From NCBI GenBank assembly GCA_001599595.1, contig BCHH01000001.1, forward strand, positions 2,451,837 to 2,515,836: a stretch of DNA of 64,000 bases. Reading direction: 5' to 3'. Positions 22,899 through 33,976 of the stretch are shown piece by piece. A program made the translations under genes and the position numbers. The stretch's first letter is position 1, and each line of letters begins with the position of its first letter. The notes beneath the pieces were generated by a model, which was not told where the DNA came from, ran no database searches, and saw only the letters and a program-made list of their open reading frames with translations. Source of the DNA: Beverwykella pulmonaria (Eukaryota > Ascomycota > Dothideomycetes > Pleosporales > Melanommataceae).

Positions 22899-23753
22899 AT
22901 GGCCGATACTAGAAACCCCATCAAGGCGAGGAAGAAGAGGGCAGCAATCAATTGAGTCCAAACTGTCTGGCCAAGAATTATCTGTAAGTCATCATACATG
23001 CTAACACTAAATCAAGTTTAGGCACAAGATTGCAGGTATTTACATTGACAAACTCCGTGACACATTCACTATTCACGAAGATACTATTCACGAAGATACT
23101 ATTCACGAAGATACTATTCACGAAGATACTATTCACGAAGATCTACTCTGCACACACTCGCCTTTCTTCTCATGAGAGCTCCAAGAAAGGCGACGCACTA
23201 TAGAAGGAGACTGTGCCATATGCCAGGAAGCTTTAAACCCCGGCATAAATGGACTTACAAACCGCAGCTCAATGTACGACCAGCAACATGCACTACGACT
23301 GTATGAACAAGTGCGCGTTTGAGAAGGCAAAGAATTCAAGCCTTATCACCTGCTCGATGTGCCGCAGTCCGTGGATCAAGCACAGAGACGAGAGCAGCTT
23401 CTACTCCCTGAAGGTGACAAAGTCACATTCTGGCTGTACACTAAATGGATCTACCCCGGCGCGAGACCTGCACTGAAGTGAAGGTTGTCGACTGCGTAGC
23501 TTTTGTATGCGGCTACGCAACTGGTATTCATCTTGAAGATGGAGGTTTCCGCCTGGCTATCCTGGATTATCTCCTAGAGTATTGCGGGGATGCCGAAAAA
23601 TATACCGGTCCGGAAGCTGTCAAGTTCGTCTACAAATGGACCGACAGGCCGAGGTGTATATCACCACTAGCAAGGCTCATTGGTTCGCCAGGAAAGGGAT
23701 GGGCGAAGTATCCTGCGGATTTTGTAAGAGAACTTGCTATGAGTTTCATATAG
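22899..23753 (+). pseudogene. Broken RING/BTB-like gene
   Basis: Coding-like pieces lie in order but in different frames. ATG 22899 opens MADTRNPIKARKKRAAIN, stops at TGA, and continues in a shifted frame as ESKLSGQELS to a GTAAGT donor at about 22983. After a TTTAG acceptor, IYIDKLRDTF leads into five TIHED repeats, then LLCTHSPFFS, a TGA, and GDCAICQEALNPG, the first half of a RING finger. The second RING half (HYDCMNKCAFEK... CSMCRSPW) is one frame over. Then EGDKVTFWLYTKWIYPGARP and, in a further frame, VVDCVAFVCGYATGIHLEDG and YTGPEAVKFVYKWTDRP resemble BTB-domain proteins of Dothideomycetes. At least one stop and three frame changes make an intact product unlikely. Function if it were alive: ubiquitin-ligase type protein, by motif. 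Confidence 0.6.
23068..23142 (+). repeat. 15-bp tandem repeat, five copies
   Basis: Five perfect copies of ACTATTCACGAAGAT in direct tandem. The 15-bp period keeps reading frame and encodes the pentapeptide TIHED in the frame of the flanking RING relic, so it expanded inside a coding sequence. Confidence 0.97.
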
Positions 23754-24378
23754 AAGCACGGTTAAGCAGCAGTGTTTCTGGTTAGACTTGGAAACATCAC
23801 TCCAATTATTGCTCGCTTCCTCTAATCGCTAAGTTTCACCTTTGCCCTTGGCTCTCTCAGCATCCTGCTCGGAACGCAAGGTGTCCGAGCCGTCTTCGTG
23901 ATTATGCAAAGACACAATAAATCCAATCATTATAATCCGCTTCGCCGCTTCGCCGGCTCATTCAGGCTGTAATCGTATGTTGCATACATGTCACACCCCG
24001 ATCCATGAATTTGCTCGAAGCATTGCATCCCGGTCCCGACTGTAATTTCAATGTTTTGTAGGAATTGTGGAATACTGGTCCTCATGGAAGAGAAGTTTAT
24101 GAGGTTGTGGAGGTCTAACGTGATTTGGGTGCGGGGTGCGATATGCATGGTTTGCATGTCGTTACCCCAGAAGTTAGAGAAGGGGCATACAATGCTGCTC
24201 TCAAACTCATTTCAGCGGCTTATTTTTTCTCTACACAAAAGCGCACGGTGGCCCATATCTGTGCTTTTGTGCATTCGACTGTTCTCTAAGAATTAGACAA
24301 TTTTTCGCGCCTTCCTACACACTTTGCCCTTACTACACACTAAAGCCCTCCAGTGCTTATGATCCAACACCGACGGCA
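23754..24378. other. Intergenic, promoter side of the receptor gene
   Basis: No supported gene. C/T-rich tracts just before 24379 suit a fungal promoter. Confidence 0.5.
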
Positions 24379-25667
24379 ATGTGGCGCGATCCAGGAAAAA
24401 CTCTCATTGTTGTCGGCTTTACTCTCACCATCTTCTCCACTTTGGTGGTGACATTAAGGTTCGTCTCATCCTCCTTTATCATCTCTCGTGGCACGTATAT
24501 TTCGTATACCCAAATTTCTATAACATTTCCCCATCTATATCGCTATTGGGTTCGATCTCGATCTCCCATTTCCTTTGCGTTGCCACTTTATTCGTCCCCT
24601 TCACACCACCTACCTCCTATCATCAGTGAATGATGCAAAGCTTAGGCTGACACGCACTTTAAAGACTATATTGTCGACATTTCCGAATGCGTATGGCCGG
24701 CGTATCGGATTATATTATGCTGGTCGCGCTCATTGGCGCATGGGCTAACACAATCATCAACTACTACCAAACCAAGTTCGGCAAGGGCGCACGCCTCAGC
24801 CAAGTAGAAAAGGTAAAATCTCCTCCATACTCAAATAACATCGTTCCTTGACACTAATATTCCTCACAGAATCCAAATTCGCCACGAATCCAGGCCGCTC
24901 TTGCCGGGACTCTCTTGACATGGTTTATCTATCGACCTCTGTACATCTTTACTCTTTCCCTGGTCAAAATCTCCATCCTCACATTCTATTGCACCCTCGT
25001 TCCGCCATTCACTCCTTCTCGCTCTCTCCGCTCCATCCGATATATTTCCCATGCGCTCATAATCATCATTACCATCTATGCCCTCTCGATAATTGCAGTA
25101 TCAATCTTCCAATGCACGCCGATATCAGCTGCCTATTCCATTTCTGCTTCGCTTTCGCAGCTCCCCGGGAACCGAAAAATCCCTCGACCACATTGCTACA
25201 AGCCAACAACCGTCTGGGCCATTAGTGCCATCACCAACTTTACAACCGATGTTCTAATCCTCCTGCTCCCGATTCCAGTCATTCTCTCTCTGCAAAACAT
25301 GCCCCGCCGGAAAAGAGTTAGCCTTTTGTGCATGTTCTCGGTCGGCACGCTGGCGATTGCAGCGAGTGCGGTACGCATGTGGATTATGGTCTTGTGGGGC
25401 AAGGACGTGCGGAGTCAGAACAAGTATGGGACGGAATTGTTGATTTGGGGACAGGTTGAGATAAATTGTGGGATCTTAGGTGCGAGTGCGATGTTTTTGA
25501 GGCCCCTTTTTATACGGCGCGCTGAGAAGAAAGTGGTGAAACCGGATAGTGTGGAAAGGGAATTACGACCGACGGAGGAAACTGAGACGAACGGGTCAGA
25601 ACTAAGCTTTTCCACCTCCGAGAAATTTATTGATGGAAAGGTGGGTGTGGGAGAGGAGCGTCAATAA
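24379..25667 (+). CDS. Rhodopsin-domain integral membrane protein (PTH11/SAT4-like)
   Basis: Three exons: 24379-24458, 24665-24812 and 24870-25667; introns 206 nt (GTTCGT donor, CTGAC branch) and 57 nt (GTAAAA donor, CACAG acceptor). Product 341 residues. Splicing gives TLRLYCRHFRMRMAGVSDYI, the typical cytosolic loop of the fungal rhodopsin-domain family, across the first junction. About seven hydrophobic segments can be traced: residues 9-26, 48-65, around 95-115 (RPLYIFTLSLVKISILTFYC), 135-155, 190-215 (AITNFTTDVLILLLPIPVIL), 225-245, and 265-285 (EINCGILGASAMFLRPLF). The FTTD and EINCGILGAS motifs are diagnostic. The C-terminal 50 residues are a cytosolic acidic tail. Family members include Pth11-type G-protein-coupled receptors; without the CFEM domain this belongs to the larger group of unknown ligand. 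It sits between two broken RING/BTB-like genes. Confidence 0.9.
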
Positions 25668-27180
25668 GTACAATGGTGCCCATGCATCCCAATTTAAAGG
25701 TAATGTACATAACTTGAGTAACTGTGAGCCATTTTAAGCTTACTTAACTCTAATGGATTATTTTGCCCAAAGAGTACCTTAGAAGATGCAATGGGAGCTT
25801 TATGGCTAAGATGAATGTCAGTAGAGAGTCCCTTTCTTGAATCGAGATCCCCTGTTTTGCTGGTTGAACATTAATGGACTTATCCACGATGAGTAAATCG
25901 TTCCTGGATCTAACGCTACTAAGGATATCACTTGCTCAACTAAAAGGTGAAAACTCTGTGATTACATTTGAGCGAGCCGTTAGTTATAGTACCACCATGT
26001 CCTTGCAGGCTGCTTTTCCTCCTCAACATGAAACCTGTCTTTTTTATGGTTGTCCCGTACCTCATGGAAGGCGGCAGTATGGTTTAGAAGAGGTGGAAGC
26101 CCTACATTTAGCCCTTTAACCAACGACAAAACTTGCCACAGAATTAGACAATTTACGTCCTTTCAAAGACACAATAACGGACGGCGATAAAGGTGCCTGC
26201 GGGGGGAGATCAAGCAAGACCCACACCCAGCGCATCCATCTAGGTCCACTGTTACTGTTCTTTTTGATGCAGGATAGGAAGATGCTGACGAAAGTGCACA
26301 AGAGAGCAGCAGTGAGAATATTTTCGACAGCGCTAACTGAGCAGGAGACCAGGAACTTTGATCCCCCCCCTCTGTTTCGATGCCATTTTGCGTCTTCATC
26401 GTTCTCATTTTCCTCGGTCTAGTCATTGATGGGGTCGGTAGACTCCTGAAGAAAAGGACTAGCAGATCGTGGAGTGAATGCCAGTCGCTTGTCTCCATAT
26501 CATTGTAGTGAAGGTCCTTAACGAAAGGGTCTAATGTTGAATGTTTTAGGTTCAACTTCTATAGGTCTTATTTTGTGGATTTTGGAGCACTTGTATTCCG
26601 AGGACCTGGTTTGGTTCACGCCATTAGCACGCGGCAAAGGGGCTCGTAGGATCACATCGAAACTCTTAGCGCTTCGCCAAAATGCGATATATCTTGCCAA
26701 CTACTGACTATTTGCTGAAGCTCTGGTAGCAGAAGACACTGTGTGAGTCTAAGGTAACACGAATTTCACAAGCAAACTTCACAATGCATCTCTTTCCACG
26801 ATCGAATGTCAGTTTCTATTGATTCCACTATGCGGCTACTATATCATATTTCATTGCAACGCTGTTTTCATTTTCCGTTTCGCCTGTTTCTTGCGGTAAG
26901 AGTCTAAAATGCTGGAGGGACGAAGCATAATCTTCATGACAGATACAGCATGGCGTCATAGAGCAGGACGAATCCTTTGACCTCTTACTAGAATTCTCTA
27001 CTTTGCTTCATCGCGCCCATTTTCGCTTCACCAGCGATATGATAAGGCATATTAGTAAGCAATTAAACATTATGTCTCTCGGTTTGGTGAAAGTCGACTT
27101 AGTATGTCATACCATCGCGCCTTCTATCAAGGCTATGGCCGCACTCACAACTTCACCACCTCTTCTCTACCCTGACAGAA
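25668..27180. other. Intergenic, 1.5 kb
   Basis: Short frames only. The longest (26163-26555, minus) has no motif. Nothing supported. Confidence 0.5.
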
Positions 27181-28093
27181 ATGTATCACCATGAAATGGC
27201 AAATCTTTTCGGCCCGCAGCCCGGAGGCGCTCCTGCTCCGGGATCTACTTCTGCTCCCGCGACCAACGGCACACAACAGCTAGCAACCAACACCAGGCCA
27301 GTTGCTACGACCAGATATTTCAGCTTCAGCTCAACCAACGAGCCGCTGACTACGCAAGCCGCCAGCATGGTGAATGTAACCACTGGTACCACGGGCTCTG
27401 GAACAGGACATACTAGTCAACGAGGCCAACATGATACTTCAATGACCGCAGACGCTCCCAACTACTTTGCGCCGGCATTTAGTAGCGGAACTCCTCCAAG
27501 TACCCCTGCGACGGGAAATGCTGGCGGTTTGTTCGGGACAACCGTTGGTGGGAACAACAGCACACCGCTGCGACTGGCAATTTGTGTGGTTTTCTCAGAT
27601 CCTCGCCAGATAGCAGCTATGAGATTATGACCACATCTGGCACCCTCTTCAAGCGCCCTCTTCAATATTCTCCGAAGCAGTCCACCGTCTTCCTTCACTC
27701 ATACCTTTTAGGCTCGATCCCAGCGTCATCACGACCCACGTCGGTGAAGGAGCGAAGAAGCAGACCTACGCTGCGCATGAGGCTCTCATTTCACATAGTT
27801 CCAAGTTCTTCAAGAAGGCCATGAACAGAGACGGGGAGGGGGCTCAAGATAAGGTAGTCAACCTTGTCGTGGACAGTCCCATCGCTTTCCGTCTCTACAT
27901 TCAACCGCTATACTCTGGACGTCTACCCAGCAAGTTAGAAGATGGAGTAAAGGAGAATATAAATTACAAATACACTGCACTGTGCATGCTTTCCAGCGGT
28001 GACATGATCCTTTTGACTTCACCAGAGCGATCCAGTGAAGAATTTTCGCGAGTCAATCCTGTGTATGACGGCATGTTAGAGACCAGACACTGA
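27181..28093 (+). pseudogene. Broken BTB-domain gene with FG-like N-terminus
   Basis: Three successive coding-like frames. 27181-27570 reads MANLFGPQPGGAPAPGST... and GGLFGTTVGG, a Gly/Thr/Ser-rich start reminiscent of nucleoporin-type FG sequence. A second frame follows (NLCGFLRSSPDSSYEIM, about 27570-27700). A third frame from about 27715 carries the BTB core: DPSVITTHVGEGAKKQTY, AAHEALISHSSKFFKKAMNR, VVNLVVDSPIAFRLYIQPLY and SGRLPSKLEDG, which matches the BTB order of beta strand, HK-x-L-x-S-x-FF and LYxxWLY-like helices. No donor/acceptor pair I can see bridges the frames cleanly, so indels are the simplest explanation; a missed pair of short introns is the alternative. Confidence 0.55.
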
Positions 28094-28603
28094 AACACTT
28101 TCGTTCTTCGAATAATATCTCGCAATTTTGCTCATAATCAGCTCCTCAGCAAGTCCGATATTGCATCCCACGCTCCAGTGAGTCGCGGTACCAGTGTAGC
28201 GCTCCGACCACGTCATTCAGCTAAGACAAGACTTATCAAAAGGGGTCAATGTGAAGTGAACCAGGAAACCCATAGCAAGAAGCGAAAAAAGCGTCTGTTC
28301 AAATATCGGGTTTGGGGCGCAGACGGGAAACCTGCTCGGGTGTCTTAAAGCTCGCGATGTGGATATGGAAGATGGACTTATAGCGTTCGGCAGAACTTGC
28401 ACACACACTTGACAAACCAGGCGCTCCTAAATTCGGGACACTATCCCCTTATGTAGCCAGTTACAATAGTATTGACTGCCCACCCCACTCACCCATCTCC
28501 AACCCCGCGACATCCTCCAGGCATCCCCCCCCAACCGCCCTCAACTTACCATCTGCCTGACTCGACACAACCACGACACAACCACGACACAACCACGATA
28601 AAA
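28094..28603. other. Intergenic; short direct repeat in a leader
   Basis: Includes an imperfect threefold repeat of ACAACCACGAC near 28567-28598, directly before the ATG at 28604, within the probable 5' leader of the next gene. Confidence 0.5.
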
Positions 28604-30175
28604 ATGGCAACACCCACGCCCACACCCCTGCGTTCCACTCCGAGCTCTCAGCACGCATTCGCCGCTAATGAGGCACGAGATTCATCCCCACCCAAAAGAC
28701 CACCATACACATATTCTCTTTTCCCTGCCCCATTCAAGTACAAGACGCCCAGCACTCCTATCACCAGATCTTCTTCCTCGATGGTAGCTATGGATATGAA
28801 CGGGGCAAGTAACTCCCAGATGACATCTTTCCCTTTACTATCTCACAGTCAAGCTTCGACTTCGACCTCGACCTCGACCTCGACGTCTACTTCCTCGCTT
28901 CAGCCAACCGTATCGAATATTTCACCCACCACGACCGCTACCAATCCGCCCAAAATGCCGACGACAACGAAAACACTGGTTGAACGAGTACGAGCGAGGA
29001 TCATCTTCTGGAGCCGCCCATTTCGATTCCGAATCTCGCGCAGGAATCTCGATGGCGAAGGGAAGAAGAGGACTTCGAGTAGCACCTCAAGCCGCTCATC
29101 CCCCCTCTCAACACCACCCATCAGCCCAACGACGATCATCTCGCCCTCCCAGTCCCAAGATAACCCCAGGTCCGTCCAACCGTCAGCGGGAGAACGGGAG
29201 GAGGAAGATCTAGGATTCCCCTTCGGCAAACCCTTGCACCGTATAACTAGCTCACAGGGCCAGGACCTGGGCACTGTATCTAGCGATGTGCCGCTTTCAT
29301 CGGGGTGTTTTGACGCGCATCCAGGGACCTTAGTGACGTTTTGCGAAAGCTCGGAATCCACTTTGTCCTTGGAGCAGGTTGAATTCAAGGGATGGAGTTC
29401 CTCAGAGACAAGTCCCACGTCTACAATGTTCCGAAGAGGAGTGCAAGAAGAGTACCACCGCGTTCTTCGAGCACTAGCGAACGAGACGCGCACTAAGAGG
29501 CCCTTGATTCCGAATCCTGATCTCAATCCCAAAGATCAAAGAAGTTTTGCTTCCAAGGAAAGCAAAAGTTCTTCGGCTCCAGCACCAGCACCGGCGTCAG
29601 TGTACTTCTCCAACTTTGGATATGCGACGAGCATGAACATTCCCATACATCCCACATCCTCCATATCAGCTCGGAGGAAAGCGAGGCTTGAGAATGCGGA
29701 TTACCAAGCCAAGAAACTCGAGCAACAGACACGAAGTATGGAAGAGTGTGACCACGTCCTACGTTACGGGATATCAAACTCTATGTCGAACTCGAAATCG
29801 TATACCGATCTGTGCACCAACACCGATACCGATGCGAACAAGAGCCAAGGAGAAGGGCAAGGGGACGGAGAAGAAAAGGGAGAAGAAAAGCAGCAGCACA
29901 CATGTCTAGAGCCTAGTTCCCGCACACCGAGCAGCGTCTGCAATTTCGACAGTTCCACGCCTCCAACATCTGCATCCCTCTTTCTCCGCAACGTACGCGC
30001 GAGTATCGAAGCCCGGCAAAGTATTTCTCTACCCCTTGGTCTCAGCAGCGACGAGACTATGTCGGGGAACGCGAGTGTAGTCATGGTGCGGACGAAGAAG
30101 ACAGCGAGTTATGATGTGTTTGTTGATGAGCTGGAGCGTGGTTTCCTCGGCGATGAAGAAGACCTTGCATTTTAA
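28604..30175 (+). CDS. Ser/Thr-rich protein of unknown function
   Basis: A 523-residue intronless frame from ATG 28604. Low-complexity Ser/Thr/Pro-rich sequence dominates, including an ST repeat near residues 85-100 encoded by an imperfect TCGACC-type repeat (28855-28893). A more ordered basic segment, LVERVRARIIFWSRPFRFRI, lies near residue 125, and FRRGVQEEYHRVLRALANET near residue 275 looks helical. The C-terminus (KTASYDVFVDELERGFLGDE) is the kind of short acidic motif that is often conserved among fungal regulators. No signal peptide or membrane helix. I do not recognise a family. The frame is open upstream to 28472, but without an ATG. It is convergent with MON1 (466 bp between stops). 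Confidence 0.7.
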   Translation: MATPTPTPLRSTPSSQHAFAANEARDSSPPKRPPYTYSLFPAPFKYKTPSTPITRSSSSMVAMDMNGASNSQMTSFPLLSHSQASTSTSTSTSTSTSSLQPTVSNISPTTTATNPPKMPTTTKTLVERVRARIIFWSRPFRFRISRRNLDGEGKKRTSSSTSSRSSPLSTPPISPTTIISPSQSQDNPRSVQPSAGEREEEDLGFPFGKPLHRITSSQGQDLGTVSSDVPLSSGCFDAHPGTLVTFCESSESTLSLEQVEFKGWSSSETSPTSTMFRRGVQEEYHRVLRALANETRTKRPLIPNPDLNPKDQRSFASKESKSSSAPAPAPASVYFSNFGYATSMNIPIHPTSSISARRKARLENADYQAKKLEQQTRSMEECDHVLRYGISNSMSNSKSYTDLCTNTDTDANKSQGEGQGDGEEKGEEKQQHTCLEPSSRTPSSVCNFDSSTPPTSASLFLRNVRASIEARQSISLPLGLSSDETMSGNASVVMVRTKKTASYDVFVDELERGFLGDEEDLAF

Positions 30176-30641
30176 ATGCCTGGAGTATTTGTTTAATAGT
30201 TCTGCCTCTTCTTGCTACATTGACGGGGAAATATATTTCTAGCACCTTGGGCGTGCGTAGGAATAGCCCTGGGGCTGGAGTTTGCAGTCTTTGCGCGTGG
30301 CATCCAGGAGTATTTGGGTAGGAGATATCCAGATTACTATATTTGTCTTTCGTTATGTCTCCTGCATCACGTGACATGGAAAGGCATTGCTGCGAAGTCC
30401 TTTGGCTGAAATCTAATTTAGTTCGGAAGACCACATTGTAGGCGTCACAGATCACGTTCGCTTTGGTAATTCAAACCAGGTCCCGAAATCTCCATACCTG
30501 CATTGTCGCGTCGAGTCTGTAGAGTCTGGGGCTGAATTTCAACTTTGCATCTATAATTGCTACTCCTATGTATCTCACATGTGTATGGGTATCTTAATTC
30601 CACCCTCCTTCTCCCTCTTTTCCGACTCTCTCTCCCATCCA
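30176..30641. other. Convergent 3' intergenic region
   Basis: Lies between the stop codons of the Ser-rich gene and MON1; expected to hold both 3' untranslated regions. No gene. Confidence 0.6.
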
Positions 30642-33207
30642 TCAAAAGACTGCGCCCCCAATAATAAACACCCTTTCCTCCTCCCTCCTGACCCAATCTA
30701 GTACCTTATTTGCAGCCTGCGCCAGCGCCGCTCTACTCGTCGCCGCGGGCGCCACAGCATAAAATTCAAACAGTGGCGTCATCCACGCCAGCGCAATGTG
30801 CGCCATGCCCGTCTCGTGATGGATTTTGAGCGACGTGGGCTTGGTGTGGATGTGTGTGTGGAGCGTGTTGTAGAGATTCATCAGCCTAGTAGGTACGAGT
30901 TTGTCAGCATTGGCAATTGTGTAAATAATCATAAATGGTAGCCTTTTTTCTCGCTTTGGCGGGTAGAAAACAAAAAGAGGTAGGGAAAATCGAACGTAGA
31001 AAATCATACCTCCTCCTCTCCACGCTCCGCCCAAAATACGGCTCAAAACTCGGCATCATAAACTGCACATTCCCCCGACTCTTATACAAGAAATGCCTGA
31101 CGGGGCTCCCAGGCACAATATCCGTGCACTTCGGCCGACCCTGCTTGACCGCCGTACGGATGAGCTCGATGCTGCCGTTTTTCTGCAATTGCTGTGTAAT
31201 GGATTAGCCTTGGGTTTCAGGTCGTCTGATTACTATAGTCTAGCTGCGTTTCGTATACACCAAGTATTGCAAGTGTCATGGTGGTGGGCGTGATCTCGCA
31301 CTCCGTAGCTGCCGAAAAGCCGATGACGCGGACACAGGGACGGACGATCGGAGATAAAATGGATCTCCTCCGGTATTTTTGGCATTGCGGGCAATTTCGC
31401 GATAATAAAGAATGCCGACGGGGAAATGCTGGGGTAGGGAGCATGCGTGACCGTTGATCCAATGTTCTAACAGTCCGCCCAGTCGGGAACGTCTTAATCC
31501 AGTCTCCGAACATGGGGTGACTGGGTCGTACAGCAAAGGCAAGAACATGGGAAGAAAGCATGACATACCTCGACCAATACATCTCTCATCGCCCTCAACT
31601 CAAAGAACCCATCTTTAGTCGCACTAATCAGCAGTATCGCAACCTCATCACCGTCGCCCTCGGTCCCCCTACTCATCGGCCGTTCCCTCACCTCCTGATT
31701 CGGGTTCTCCAGATCCAGAAAGCTCACGTACATGTACAAGTAGCCTGTATTATTGAACCCAGGTAGACACAGCGGGATCCAGTTCTCACCACCACCAGCC
31801 TTCACACTCCCTGCTTCGAACAGCATGTTGAAGATGAGATGCAGGTCTCCAGGATGCAAGCTGTGCTTCTTGGGGCGGACGACGGACACGAGCTTTCCGG
31901 ATGCGACGATGAGGCCATAGAGAAGGTTCTCAGCACGTGTCTTTAGGAGGGTGTTGTTGATGACCGTGCGGTGCGATTTCCGCAGCTTGAGGCATTCGAG
32001 CGCAGAGAGGAGAGTCGAGGGTGAGCCGCGTGTGAAGCCATCCGCAAGCGCGGAGAGGAGGGTCTCGGTGCCTTGTAGTGGGCGACGTAGGTCGTAGTTT
32101 GCGCGCGCTGCAAACATCTTCTCCATACTCGGGAGGGTGAGGGTTGACAGGATCTGCATGTACAAAGCGTCGAGCTGGACGCGGAGCTGCGTATCGCTTT
32201 CGGGGAGGCGTGTGATAGCCACGAGGTTTAATGGGCCCTTGGACATGACCACAAAGCGCACATCTCCGGCCGTGAAGCCACGCAGGACGTCGTTGGTGGA
32301 CTGATAGAAGGAGATAATGGTCTGCACAACGCCGATATAGTTTGTTATCAGCTGGTCGTCCCCATGACGGCTGTATATAGGCTTCCCAGCGCTCGAGAGG
32401 ATCAGAAAATGCTTCAATTTCGAGCGCCATTGGTGCATCACAGCTTCTAGAGTTCACCACACATCAGCATCTGCACATGCTTAATCTAGGCATATATAGC
32501 AAGATGTCCTAACCTTCATTGGAGTCATCAGCCTGCATATTCTCAATCTCGTCAAACTCGTGAGCGAACGCTTCGTCGAATTCCGGGTCTGGCGTGAACA
32601 CGCTCGCCGACTCCTTGTCTTCGAAACTGTGGCCTAGGGAGCGCAGCAGCGACTTCTCGTGGTCCAGGACTACTTCCCCAAACATGCTCTCCGCATCCCC
32701 GCCTGCGTCGCTTGGTGGCGCAAAGCTACGCACGCTGACGCTGTCATCTGTATTGCTGCCCGTGTTGCGGCCAATGTTGACACCAAAGTACGATTTCGGC
32801 TGTGAGGCACCGGAGGCGGAAGAAGCCTCGTCCCTCGACTCATTGTTGTGCGTCTGGGTATCCGCATACGATATCTGGGTGGTCGCTTTGGAGACCAAAT
32901 TCGGTCGTGCCGGAGATATGGAATGCGATGTCGACGGCCGCGATTCAAAGGGAGCTCGGCTCTTAGGTCGTGGAGGCAGAGGCGGAGGAGTTCCTTCGCG
33001 CGATATCGAAGAGACAGCGCTGATAGACGTCCGACGGGAGACGCTCTGTATTATATTAATAGTGGGATTGACAAAGTCTTGCTGCTCGACACCATCGTTT
33101 GTCTTTGGCGCGGAGGCGATGGTGGAGGAATTTGGCGGGGCGCTGTTTGGGGCGCTCTCCGGGGCAGCTCCCGATGCCTTGGGCTCATCTCTCCCAGTCT
33201 CGTCCAT
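30642..33207 (-). CDS. MON1: Vacuolar fusion protein MON1 (Rab7 GEF subunit)
   Basis: Four exons: 32514-33207, 31569-32446, 31010-31191 and 30642-30885. Product 665 residues. Residues 1-230 are a disordered Ser/Pro-rich and acidic N-terminus. The conserved part starts right after the first junction: [33 protein letters not shown], and later [40 protein letters not shown] and [15 protein letters not shown], which joins across intron 2 to [11 protein letters not shown]. Then [26 protein letters not shown], and the conserved C-terminus [14 protein letters not shown]1 forms a longin/roadblock-domain complex with CCZ1 that activates Rab7 (Ypt7) on late endosomes and vacuoles. Introns are 67, 377 and 124 nt; the 377-nt one is exceptional here. 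Start at MDETGRDE is the first in-frame ATG. Confidence 0.94.
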
Positions 33208-33976
33208 CGGGGGAGTAGTGCGCGCAGGGCATCGAAGGTGGCTATTAAGGAGAAGTGCACCCTGAGAGATGTTGTGCCATTGACACCGGCATGGTGGTGC
33301 GAATCGTAAATCTTGTAGCAAGCCTTCAGGTGGTGACGCCTTGTCGAATGGTTAGCGCCCAGCTTGGGCCGCTTCCCCTGGCTGGTTTACATCAGCAGAC
33401 ACCGTGAATCACAAGAGCCAACACTACTAAGAGTACTTTGGGCAGATAAACGATTTTTCATAAGCCAACTTGATTTCCCCTATGTGACTGAAAGCACTGG
33501 CTCTCACAAGGGAACTTCTAAGAGCCGTACATTGATTTCTGCTAAGACCCATAGCAGGCTAAAGAACTATGCCAGCAGAACAGACGCACCATCGATGGTA
33601 TAATTAGTCTATGGACCTCGCCCACACGTGGGTATCAAATCGTCCCAGCCCTAACATGCTAGACCAAGCCCCAACCCATGCGGCTCGAATGCAAATTATG
33701 CAAAGATAAGAAAACACATCAGACACGCCAACGCGGAAAGCAAGGTTCGAGAAAAGGAGATCAAACAAGGTGTGCTGCTATTCAACGAACAGGTAGAAGA
33801 GGAAAGCTAAGAAGGCATAAGACACGCATACCAGCACGTTGACCGCTAAGTGCAAAGGAAAGAGTGGAGAAAAAGATGAGGGATGAAGAGGATCAGTGCC
33901 TGGCAGAACGATGCTTTCCATGCCTTCCCAGTGCGCTCTGAATCGAAAATAGCATACCAGATGTCAATACCATCAT
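33208..33976. other. Intergenic between MON1 and the phosphatase gene
   Basis: Promoter side of MON1 and 3' side of the phosphatase gene; both genes point the same way. No supported frame. Confidence 0.5.

Noticed and set aside
23068..23142. CRISPR-like array
   Set aside because: Copies are directly adjacent with no spacers, and the genome is eukaryotic; it is a coding minisatellite.
9070..25667. Secondary-metabolite or effector cluster (zinc-finger regulator, SDR, receptor in one half)
   Set aside because: No PKS, NRPS, terpene synthase, P450 or transporter is present, and the three genes are far apart with housekeeping genes between.
28900..29532. 210-codon minus-strand frame
   Set aside because: Antisense to the Ser-rich 523-residue gene; open only because of its codon composition.
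32594..33265. 223-codon plus-strand frame
   Set aside because: Antisense to MON1 exon 1.
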